Below, piece after piece: positions 34,001 through 43,500 of a stretch of 64,000 nt of DNA; position 1 is the stretch's first letter; each line of letters starts with the position of its first letter. The position numbers were made by a program, and so were the translations under genes. Source of the DNA: Phanerodontia chrysosporium (Eukaryota; Basidiomycota; Agaricomycetes; Polyporales; Phanerochaetaceae); contig MJGA01000003.1 of the NCBI GenBank assembly GCA_001910725.1, forward strand, positions 1,984,001 to 2,048,000, in the 5' to 3' direction. Under the pieces are notes generated by a model that was given only the letters and a program-made list of their open reading frames with translations, did not search any database and was not told the origin of the DNA.

Positions 34001-34615
34001 GATCGAGGCCGGGGCGTCCGGAACGAGATCTATCGTGTGATCCCAGGGCTGATGCTTCGGAAGGCGGTGCGATTCTTCTTCAGAGAACACCTTCTTATGT
34101 CGGTGGTACTCCTTGGGGACCAGCTCTTCGAACGTCTTGGCGTACTTCTCGCGATTGGCTTCGACAGCGATCGCTTGCGAGTAAGTGTAGCCGGCGAGGA
34201 TCCAGACTTCGTCCTTGGCGTCCTCAACAATGCCTGCTCGAAGCCATTCCCGGCGTTCAGAGCGATTGGCGTCAATCTGATGGATACCGAAAACCGGGGT
34301 GTCCTCAGCTCTGCCGCGGAGCTGAAACTGGACATCTTCCGTTTCCCAGTTGATGTTCGGATTCCATTTCTTGAGCCACGGAAGTCCGAGGATGACGTCC
34401 TCCGGACCGATGTTCGTGACAAGAAACTCTTCCTTAAACGTGTAAGATCCCACAGTGAGCTGGAGTCTGGCACGACACGTGATAGACCCTGCTTCGTTCT
34501 TGGTTCCGTCGATGTTGTATAGCGTGATTTCCCTTTTGAGTGGTACCGTGAGAATCTTATGCTGTTTGCAGAAGTCCTCGTGGATGAACAGCGAAGTCGC
34601 ACCGGAGTCAATCAT
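31058..34615 (-). pseudogene. E1 pol (protease-RT-RNase H-integrase-chromodomain), nonsense codon
   Basis: The frame is nearly the same as the intact E2 Pol: protease DSGATSLF, reverse transcriptase VYLDDILIW, RNase H, zinc-binding and DDE integrase, and a chromodomain at the end. A TAA replaces a lysine codon at 31669-31667, between integrase and chromodomain, splitting the frame into 34615-31667 and 31660-31058. Upstream of the methionine at 34615 the frame stays open to the gag end, as expected for a Gag-Pol frameshift product. Confidence 0.9.
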
Positions 34616-34809
34616 TGCAGGCGTGCGAATAGTTTTATTGAGTCCGGTGAGCTTTACTGGTACACGGTAATGATTCGAGAAGGGATCTAATACGGATATT
34701 GTACACGAGCGAATAGAGTCCGAAATGTCCTGTGGTTCTAGCGAAGGCGCCGGAGTTGAATCCGGGCTTGACGAAACGGGGACCGACGATGCGGCGTCAC
34801 TCCGGCCCC

Positions 34810-36060
34810 TTAAGCAAAACCCCCGAGCTGCTTTTGTATCAGAGCCAGCTGATCACGGAGGGCGGCGAGCGCGGCGGCTTGGTCGTCAGACGAGCTGCCA
34901 GAAGACGAGGAGGCTGGGGACGAGGAGTCCTGTGACGAGGTATCCGAAGACGAGGCGCGGACGGCGGCGGTAGCAGGGGCGGTTCTCGGCTTGCCCTCGA
35001 GGCGGGCACGACAGACGCGGGACCAGTGACCCTTCTTGCCGCAGTGGTTACAAACCGAGTCGCGGTGAACGGGGTCCGTGGACTTGTGGGACTTCGAGCC
35101 GCAGACCTTGCAGCGATCCTTCATGACGGCGTCGAACTGGCGCTTGAGATCCGTGCCAGTGAGACCCTTAAACAGCTCGTCGATGTTCGCGGCGTCGATG
35201 TCCATCACGTTCGGGTCGCGGAAGGCGCGCGCCGACAAGCTAACCGGAAACGAGGACGTCTTGCCCTGCTGCGCCAGGAGGTCTTGCGAAAGCTTGTCCT
35301 TCGATCGGTCGACGGCGAAACCAGCGTTCTTGAGCTCGTCGTATGTCTCGGGGCCTTTACCGGTGCTGGGGTTGACCATGTACGAGATCCGCTCGAGGTA
35401 GCCCTTGTTGAACTTCGTCCGTAGTCGGGCTGCCAGGTCCTCCGGGGTGAGCTTCATACGACCGGCGAGAGCTTGGAACTCTGCAAAGAACTCCGCGAAC
35501 CGACGATTGCCTTGCATGCATGCCTGCAGCTTGCTGAGGGCTTCGGCCTTCTCATCGACAGACTCAAACCGGTTCTTGAATGCTTCCCAAAACATAGCAC
35601 GAGAGCCGTCGAATATCTGTGTACCGTCTGCTGCCTGCTCGATGTATTGCCGTGCCCATTCGGCCGCTTCATCCTGCATGAACGAGAGAGCGCCAATGAT
35701 CCACTTTTGGCCGTCTACCAGGATTTTGCCGGTGTTTGCGTCCCGCTCGAGGTTACCATTGATGTCGCGCTTGCCGAATTTCTCCGGCTGTCCGTCGGCG
35801 TAGATGTGATAGGCGGCGCAGAAGAGACGGGCCGTGTCCGAACCCTTCCCTTTGAATGGCATGGGCTTCTCGACGAAGGGGAGCTCCTTGTTGGCGTTGA
35901 CCGTTGCGTTGACCGTTGTCCGATTGGTGCCAATAGTCTGGGCCAGAGTGTTAACCGTGTTTGTAAGCTGCGTCATCGCCTGGGCCATTTGCAGGAGGGC
36001 AGCAGAAATGGAGTCGGAAGGTGCCGGACCGGGCGGCGCTCCACCGGGAGTGCTCGACAT
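34810..36060 (-). CDS. E1 Gag
   Basis: 416 residues, starting MSSTPGGAPPGPAP. The capsid-like helical region (ARLFCAAYHIYADGQPEKFG through LAGRMKLTPEDLAARL) is followed by two zinc-knuckle-like motifs, CKVCGSKSHKS and CNHCGKKGHWSRVC, and a Ser-rich tail. The frame is open from the first AUG, unlike E2. It ends at the GGGTTTT heptamer region (34822-34816), where a -1 shift would enter pol. Confidence 0.9.
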   Translation of the reverse strand: MSSTPGGAPPGPAPSDSISAALLQMAQAMTQLTNTVNTLAQTIGTNRTTVNATVNANKELPFVEKPMPFKGKGSDTARLFCAAYHIYADGQPEKFGKRDINGNLERDANTGKILVDGQKWIIGALSFMQDEAAEWARQYIEQAADGTQIFDGSRAMFWEAFKNRFESVDEKAEALSKLQACMQGNRRFAEFFAEFQALAGRMKLTPEDLAARLRTKFNKGYLERISYMVNPSTGKGPETYDELKNAGFAVDRSKDKLSQDLLAQQGKTSSFPVSLSARAFRDPNVMDIDAANIDELFKGLTGTDLKRQFDAVMKDRCKVCGSKSHKSTDPVHRDSVCNHCGKKGHWSRVCRARLEGKPRTAPATAAVRASSSDTSSQDSSSPASSSSGSSSDDQAAALAALRDQLALIQKQLGGFA

Positions 36061-36488
36061 ATTGGGGGACGGGGAGTATTGGCTCCTAAGTGAGCGCGGG
36101 AGAGATCGAGGGGCGAGGGGACTGGTTCGTGATCGGAGAGGACAGAGCCGAGCGATGTCTCAGGAGACGAGTGATGGCTGCTGTCCGGAGGACTGCGATC
36201 GGGAGTATTCGGGGTAGTGGCGGAGGCGCGGGCGAATTCTAGCCGCTGCGCGAATCGAGGGCGCTCGAATTGTGTTTCTCGGTCGCTAGGCGGAACCGGG
36301 AGTAGCGGGGGGCAGTCTCTCGATGAGGGCAGGGCTGTTGACTGCACTCTCTGACTTCTCGAGATCCGTTGTTCTCCTCAATGTGGAGATCAGCGGCAGC
36401 AGTGACGCCGTTCTCTGTGGTTCGCCCAAAGAAGTGCAGGCAATGCGAACAGTCGAAATCCAGAGCGACGCGAGATATATTTTGTAAA

Positions 36489-37224
36489 CTAATCGAAATA
36501 ACCGGCCCGGTACACTATGTCCAGTTCTCCCACGATACGGCAGAAATTGCGCCTTAAACCGACAAACGGAATGTCACCAATCTGAGCTAGTCCAAGCTCG
36601 TACTGATGCCACTCCTTAAACGTGGTGGTGGGGGCGAGGCGGCTGAGCTCGGTGCAAATTTGACGGAGTCGCTCGAGCAGTTGGCAGACGCCGTGTGCGT
36701 GGTCGCTGTTCACGAGCTGGAAGAGGTCGACTTCCTCGATGGCCTTGAGACGCTTGATGGTCGCGTCGAGCTTGGGCGTGAAGATGCCGACGAGGTTGGT
36801 GGGGAGTACTTGGGGATGTCGATGCCAACGGGCTTGCGGGCGATGGGCTCGTACGTCGGGGTAGCGCTGAGGCGCTCTGCCAAACTGAGCTTCGAGGAAG
36901 AGGCGGCTACGGCGGCCTGGGCTTCTTGCGCCTCGCGTTGGCGCTGCTTGCGGATGCGGTTGCCTACGCGCTGTTCTGCTTCACGAGCCTCGCGGACGGC
37001 AGTCCAGTTGATGGAGGGAACGGAAGGCAAGGGCGTCGGAAGCGTGGAGACGTACTTGATGACCGCCTTGACTTTGCGGTCTGTCCACTTAACGGGGTTG
37101 CCAGCCTCGCGACGACGTTGGAGGCGGTCGAAGATGCGTTGGGGGATGTGGTCTTTGAGAAGGGGTGCGTTCGGGGGCGGAGAGGCCGCGCTTCAACGAA
37201 CATCTTTCGGCACTGCAAATGCAA
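36489..37224 (-). pseudogene. E1 copy of the reading frame upstream of gag, frameshifted
   Basis: Two frames together correspond to the 248-codon frame of E2: 37030-36710 (INWTAVREAREAEQRVGNRI ... GIDIPKYSP) and 36713-36489 (NSDHAHGVCQLLERLRQI ... ELDIVYRAGYFD). A frameshift near 36790 separates them. The only ATG in the stretch (37203-37201) sits where E2 has ACG, consistent with a CpG to TpG change. Confidence 0.75.
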
Positions 37225-37818
37225 GCCTTAGCAACGTGCACGGAGTGAGCAGACTGCTCGACTACGACGTACTCGCTTTAATCAGAGGGGATAAACTTTT
37301 TTAAACAGTAGTATGGGGGAGCGGTAGGGGAAAATTACCTAGGGCACCTGTCACGGATGTGACGGCGCAGCCCTATTTTTCGCCGATTTTTGACTATTTT
37401 CCTCGATTAATCCAACGGGCGAGCAGCCCTCGCGCCGTCTGGAGTCCTAGCCGCCCACGCTCAGCGCCTGGCCGCTCAGCGCCAGCGCCCTGATGGCGCA
37501 TCACCCCTAGACGCCAGCGCATCTCGCTGCGCGCTCAGACACTGCCTGGATCACCGGTCTGCCTTGCAACCGAGTCCCCGGATCACCGAGGAGGCACTGT
37601 CATCCCTGATGACTCCCCTCGCCGAGACACGCCGAGCTGATCAGCCTGATGACACAGCCTCGGCCCGACGCAGCCTCGAGACACTGCCAGCTGACACAGC
37701 CTCGTGACATAGCCCCAGCACAGCCTCGCCGCGCAGCCCGCGTCGCAGCCTCGCCGGCTATGCTGAGCGCTGCCCATCAGCTTATGTAATCGTATAGCCT
37801 GCCCTAAAGGACCTGTAG

Positions 37819-37862
37819 TATATAAGGGTAGCTCCCCTCGCCCCTGTCCGTCATCTCGACCT
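37819..37862 (+). promoter_or_regulatory. E2 LTR promoter: TATA box and likely transcript start
   Basis: TATATAA at 37819-37825 is followed about 28 bp later by TCATCTCGACCT (37851-37862). The latter is complementary to the sequence just after the LTR, which fits a transcript starting here and priming on itself. The same arrangement is repeated in the 3' LTR. Confidence 0.7.
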
Positions 37863-37880
37863 CTTGGTCAATACGGACAG

Positions 37881-37940
37881 GTAAGCCCGATGTTTGTATT
37901 GTAGTTACAGTGCTAATATAACCTTGGTCAATACGGACAG
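37881..37940 (+). other. Putative 60-nt intron within the LTR (R/U5)
   Basis: GTAAGC donor at 37881, CTAAT branch-like site at 37913-37917 and CAG acceptor at 37940. The motif CTTGGTCAATACGGACAG ends immediately before the donor and again at the acceptor, so splicing leaves one copy. In other family copies the interior differs strongly while donor, branch-like site and acceptor remain. The intron contains the only ATG before gag. Confidence 0.55.
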
Positions 37941-38046
37941 CTGTACAAGTTTGTTCGTCGCCGCGTGACACGCTCCGCTGCGCCTCGTCGTCGACCTCCC
38001 CATTCGCCCTCCCTCGTGTAGCGTTGAGCCTCTGCTCCGCGACATT

Positions 38047-38056
38047 AGGTCGAGAT
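38047..38056 (+). other. E2 primer-binding site of the self-priming type
   Basis: AGGTCGAGAT begins three bases after the LTR end and is the exact complement of ATCTCGACCT at 37853-37862, the expected 5' end of the RNA. No TGG-starting tRNA-complementary site is seen. Tf1/sushi-type elements prime this way. Confidence 0.7.
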
Positions 38057-38176
38057 CTCTTGGGTGCCCTAGGCAATTCTTTCCCTACCGCTCCCCCAAA
38101 TACCGTTTCAAAAAGTTTATTCCCTCCGCTTAAAGCGAGTACGTCGTAGTCGAGCAGTCTGCTCACTCCGTACACG

Positions 38177-38923
38177 TTGCTAAGGCTTGCATTCGCAGTG
38201 CCGAAAGACGTTCGTCGAAGCGCGGCCTCTCCGCCCCCGAACGCACCCCTTCTCAAAGACCACATCCCCCAACGCATCTTCGACCGCCTCCAACGTCGTC
38301 ACGAGGCCGGCAACCCCGTTAAGTGGACGGACCGCAAAGTCAAGGCGGTCATCAAGTACGTCTCCACGCTCCCGACGCCCCCGCCTTCCGTTCCCTCCAT
38401 CAACTGGACTGCCGTCCGCGAGGCTCGCGAAGCCGAACAACGCGTAGGCAACCGCATCCGCGAACAGCGCCAACGAGAGGCGCAAGAAGCCCAGGCCGCT
38501 GTAGCCGCCTCCTCCTCCAAGCTCAGTTTGGCAGAGCGCCTCAGCGCCGCCCCGACGTACGAGCCTATCGCCCGCAAGCCCGTCGGTATCGACATCCCTA
38601 AATATTCCCCTACCGACCTCGTCGGCATCTTCACGCCCAAGCTCGACGCCACCATCAAGCGTCTCAAGGCCGTCGAGGAAGTCGACCTCTTCCACCTCGT
38701 AAACAGCGACCACGCGCACGGCGTCTGTCAGCTGATCGAGCGCCTCCGACAGATCCGCGCTGAGCTCGTCCGCCTCGCCCCCACGACCACGTTTAAGGAG
38801 TGGCACCAGTACGAGCTTGGACTTGCTCAGATCGGTGACATTTCGTTTATCGGTTTAAGGCGCAACTTCCGCCGCATCGTAGGGGAGTTAGACATTGTAT
38901 ACCGGGCTGGATATTTCGATTAA
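38177..38923 (+). CDS. E2 reading frame upstream of gag, no AUG (ORF0)
   Basis: An open frame of 248 codons between LTR and gag, with no methionine codon at all. Its product would be basic and helical: HIPQRIFDRLQRRHEAGNP, an Arg/Glu/Gln-rich helix (REQRQREAQEAQAAVAA), LSLAERLSAAP, KLDATIKRLKAVEEVDLFHL and an end TTFKEWHQYELGLAQIGDIS. The reading frame is maintained in part in E1 and resembles the AUG-initiated frame of E3. It could be started at a non-AUG codon, joined by splicing (an acceptor-like CATTCGCAG ends at 38198), or be a relic kept in an AUG-free leader. Function unknown. Confidence 0.5.
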   Translation: MLRLAFAVPKDVRRSAASPPPNAPLLKDHIPQRIFDRLQRRHEAGNPVKWTDRKVKAVIKYVSTLPTPPPSVPSINWTAVREAREAEQRVGNRIREQRQREAQEAQAAVAASSSKLSLAERLSAAPTYEPIARKPVGIDIPKYSPTDLVGIFTPKLDATIKRLKAVEEVDLFHLVNSDHAHGVCQLIERLRQIRAELVRLAPTTTFKEWHQYELGLAQIGDISFIGLRRNFRRIVGELDIVYRAGYFD

Positions 38924-39347
38924 ACAATACATCTTCTGTCGCTCTGGATTTCGACTGTTCGAACTGCCTGCACTTCTTTGGGCGAACTACAGAGAACGGT
39001 GTCACTGCTCCCGCTGATCTCCACGTCGAGGAGCACAACGGGTCTCGAGAAGCCAGAGAGTGCAGCCAACAGCCCTGCCCCATCGAGAGACTGCCCCTCC
39101 GTTACTCCCGGTTCCGCCTAGCGACCGAGAGACACAATTCGAGCGCCCCCGTTTCGCGCAACGGCTAGAATTTGCCCGCGCTTCCGCCACCACCCCGAAT
39201 ACTCCCGACCGCAGTCCCCCGGACAGCAGCCACCACTCGTCTCCCGAGACATCGCTCGGCTCCGTCCTCTCCGATCACGAACCAGTCCCTTCGCCCCTTG
39301 ATCTCTCTCGCGCTCACTCAGGAGCCAACACTCCCCGTCCCCCCAAC

Positions 39348-40597
39348 ATGTCAAGCACTCCCGGTGGAGCGCCCCCTGGCCCGGCTCCCCCGACCCCATC
39401 TCTGCTGCCCTCCTGCAAATGGCCCAGGCGATGACGCAGCTTACGAACACGGTTAACACTCTGGCCCAGACTATTGGCGCCAATCGGACAACGGTCAACG
39501 CAACGGTCAATGCCAACAAGGAGCTCCCCTTCGTCGAGAAGCCCATGCCGTTCAAAGGGAAGGGTTCGGACACGGCCCGTCTCTTCCGCGCCGCTTATCG
39601 CATCTACGCCGACGGACAGCCGGAGAAATTCGGCAAGTGCGACGTCAACGGTAACCTCGAGCGGGACGCAAACACCGGCAAGATCTTGGTAGACGGCCAG
39701 AAGTGGATCGTCGGCGCTCTCTCCTTCATGCAGGATGAAGCGGCGGAATGGGCACGGCAATACATCGAGCAAGCGGCAGACGGCACGCAGATATTCGACG
39801 GCTCTCGCGCTACGTTCTGGGAGGCCTTCAAGAACCGGTTCGAGCCCATGGACGAGAAGGCCGAGGCTCTCAGCAAGCTGCAGGCATGTACGCAAGGCAA
39901 CCGCCGGTTCGCGGAGTTCTTTGCGGAGTTCCAAGCCCTCGCCGGCCGCACGAAGCTCACCCCGGAAGACCTGGCAGCCCGGCTACGGACGAAGTTTAAT
40001 AAGGACTACCTCGAGCGGATCTCGTACATGGTCAACCCCGCTACCGGCAAAGGCCCCGAGACGTACGACGAGCTCAAGAACGCGGGTTTCGCTGTCGACC
40101 GGTCGAAGGACAAGCTCTCGCAAGACCTCCTGGCACAGCAAGGCAAGACGTCCTCGACTCCGGCTAGCTCGTCAGCGCGCGCCTTCCGCGACCCGAACGC
40201 GATGGACATCGACGCCGCGAACATTGACGAGCTGTTTAAGGGTCTCACCGGCACGGATCTCAAGCGCCAGTTCGACGCCGTCATGAAGGATCGCTGCAAG
40301 GTCTGCGGCTCGAAGTCCCACAAGTCCACGGACCCCGTGCACCGCGACTCGGTCTGCAACCATTGCGACAAGAAGGGTCACTGGTCCCGCGTCTGTCGCG
40401 CTCGCCTCGAGGGCAAGCCGAGAACCGCCCCCGCTACCGCCGCCGTCCGCGCCTCGTCTTCGGATACCTCGTCACAGGACTCCTCGTCTCCAGCCTCCTC
40501 GTCTTCTGGCAGCTCGTCTGACGACCAAGCCGCCGCGCTCGCCGCCCTCCGTGATCAGCTGGCTCTGATACAAAAGCAGCTCGGGGGTTTTGCTTAA
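39348..40597 (+). pseudogene. E2 gag with one-base deletion near its start
   Basis: The first AUG after the leader is at 39348 (MSSTPGGAPPGPAP). Relative to E1 one base is missing around 39385-39393, so this frame stops after about 25 codons. The rest of Gag is open from an internal AUG at 39419 (MAQAMTQLTNTV), 392 residues, with capsid-like helices, CKVCGSKSHKS and CNHCDKKGHWSRVC. The truncated product lacks only a short disordered N-terminus, so some function is possible. Confidence 0.85.
40585..40591 (+). promoter_or_regulatory. -1 ribosomal frameshift heptamer between gag and pol
   Basis: G GGT TTT in the gag frame, six bases before the gag stop (TAA 40595-40597 follows GCT). Shifting back one base enters a frame that is open from here to the pol stop at 44349. 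The same heptamer is kept in E1 (34822-34816). It fits the X-XXY-YYZ rule. Confidence 0.7.
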
Positions 40598-43500
40598 GGG
40601 GCCGGAGTGACGCCGCATCGTCGGTCCCCGTCTCGTCAAGCCCGGATTCAACTCCGGCGCCTTCGTTAGAACCACAGGACATTTCGGACTCTATCCGCTC
40701 GTGTACAATATCTGTATTAGACCCTTTCTCGAATCACTACCGTGTACCAGTAAAGCTCACCGGAATCAATAAAACTATTCGCACGCCTGCAATGATTGAC
40801 TCCGGTGCGACTTCGCTGTTCATCCACGAGGACTTCTGCAAGCAGCATAAGATTCTCACGGTACCACTCAAAAGGGAAATTACGCTATACAACATCGACG
40901 GAACCAAGAACGAAGCAGGGTCTATCACGCGCCGTGCCAGACTCCAGCTCACTGTGGGTTCTTACACGTTTAAGGAGGAGTTTCTTGTCACGAACATCGG
41001 TCCAGAGGACGTCATCCTCGGACTTCCGTGGCTCAAGAAATGGAATCCGAACATCAACTGGGAAACGGGAGACGTCCAGTTTCAGCTCCGCGGCGGAGCT
41101 AAGGACACCCCGGTTTTCGGTATCCATCAGATTGACGCCAATCGCTCCGAACGCCGAGAATGGCTTCGAGCAGGCATTGTTGAGGACGCCAAGGACGAAG
41201 TCTGGATCCTCGCCGGCTACACTTACTCGCAAGCGATCGCTGTCGAAGCCAATCGCGAGAAGTACGCCAAGACGTTCGAAGAGCTGGTCCCCAAGGAGTA
41301 CCACCGACACAAGAAGGTGTTCTCTGAAGAAGAATCGCACCGCCTTCCGAAGCATCAGCCCTGGGATCACGCGATAGATCTCGTTCCGGACGCTCCGGCC
41401 TCGATCAAATCGAAGGTTTATCCCATGTCCCCGATCGAGAACGAAGAACTACAGCGGTTCATCGACGACGCACTCGCCAAGGGCTATATCGTCCCCAGCA
41501 AGTCTCCAATCGCTTCCCCTGTCTTCTTCATCAAGAAAAAGGACGGCAAGCTCCGGTTCATTCAGGATTACCGCAAGCTCAACGACATCACTGTGAAGAA
41601 TCGCTACCCCCTTCCGCTCGCCTCCGACATCATCGGGAAGCTCCAGGGCGCTAAGATCTTCACCAAGTTCGACGTCCGTTGGGGCTACAACAATGTCCGG
41701 ATTAAGGAAGGTGACGAGTGGAAAGCCGCCTTCGTCACTAACCGTGGTCTTTTCGAACCCCGAGTCATGTACTTCGGTCTGTGCAACAGCCCCGCTACGT
41801 TCCAGGCCCTCATGAACCATATCTTCGCCGACCTCATCGCCGAAAGCAAGGTCGCAGTTTACCTCGACGACATCCTCATCTGGTCGAACGATCTCGCTTC
41901 GCATCGGAAGATCGTTCACGAGGTCCTGGCACGCCTCGCCAAGTACGATCTGTACCTTCGGCCCGAAAAGTGCGAGTTCGAGCGCTCAGAGATCGAGTAC
42001 CTCGGGCTCCTCATCAGCGAAGGACAAGTCGGCATGGACCCCGGCAAGGTTAAGGCTGTAGCCGAGTGGCCGACCCCGAAGAACCTCAAAGACGTACGAG
42101 GCTTTGTCGGGTTCGCCAACTTCTATCGCCGTTTCATCAAAGACTTCTCAAAGATCTGCCGCCCGCTGCACGATCTGACGAAGAAGGACACTCCGTTTAA
42201 TTGGGGTCCTGCACAGGCAGAAGCCTTCGAGACGCTCAAGCGTGCTTTCACGACTCAGCCCGTGCTCGCCATGTGGAGCATTGATCGGCCAACTCGCGTC
42301 GAGACCGATGCTTCTGGCTACGCCACCGGAGGAGTCATAGCCCAGCGCAACCCTGAAGATGGTCTCTGGCATCCAATCGCGTATCGCTCGCAGACCATGA
42401 GCCCCGCCGAGCGGAACTACGAGATCTGGGACCGCGAGATGCTTGCAATCATCGAAGCTCTCAAGGACTGGCGCCAGTTCCTCGAAGGTCTCCCGGAGCC
42501 TTTCGAGATCTGGACCGATCATCAGAATCTCCAGTACTGGAAGACTGCGCAGAATCTCACGCGGCGACAAGCCCGGTGGGCTTCCTACCTCGCCGAGTAC
42601 GACTTCCGCATCATCCACCGCCCCGGCAAGACGCATCTCCTCGCCGACCCGCTCTCCCGGCCCTCCTCGCTGCATGTCTCCGACGAAGAAGACAATCGCT
42701 CGCAGGTAGTATTGAAGCCAGAGCTGTTTAAGATAGCCGCCACGGCAGCCTTCGCAAACCCCTCCCCCCTCGAGAAGCGCATTCGCGACTGCTCCGAAAA
42801 GGAAAAGGAAGTCGCAGACGCCTTGCAGACTCTCCGGACCAAGGGGCCCCGCAAGCTGCGCAACGGCGTTCTTGAATGGGAAGAGGACAACGGCCTCCTG
42901 TACTACCATGGGAAAGTCTATGTCCCGAACAGTGCCGCGCTGCGCAACGACGTCATCAAGTCCTGCCACGACGCGCCGACTGCCGGACACCCTGGGAAGC
43001 ACACCACCCTCGAATTGGTCTCTCGGTACTACTGGTGGCCGCGCATCTCCGCCGATGTTAGCCGCTACGTGCTCGGCTGTGATCAATGTCAACGGTACAA
43101 GTCCGCCCCACACCCGAAAGCCACCCTGCAGCCCCACGATGTCCCTTCAGGGCCCTGGGAACACGTCGGCGTGGATCTCATCACACAACTCCCGCGCGAC
43201 GCCAAGACCAAGAAGGACTCGATCGCGGTCTACGTGGACCACTATTCGGATCAGTGCCACCTTGTGCCGGTCGACTCGACGATCACCGCTGCCGGCATGG
43301 GCGACGTCCACTACACGGACATCTTCCGCCTTCACGGCCTCCCACGCAAGATCTTCTCCGATCGTGGACCCCAGTTTGCAGCCCAGTACATGCGAGCGCT
43401 GTACAAGCGCCTCGGCATCGCTACCGGTCTCACCACGGCATATCACCCCGAAGGCAACGGCAAGGTCGAGCGCAAGAACCAGGAAGTCGAGAAATTCCTG

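Larger units (their letters stand above)
37349..38044 (+). repeat. E2 5' LTR
   Basis: TGTCACGG...CCGCGACA, 696 bp. U3 holds repeated CAGCCTCG units between about 37650 and 37770. The promoter box is at 37819-37825 and R/U5 starts near 37850. Confidence 0.95.

Noticed and set aside
36606..37304. 232-codon plus-strand frame in E1, with its mirror 38180-38806 in E2
   Set aside because: It is the antisense of the upstream frame; the sense version is the one with matching layout in E3.
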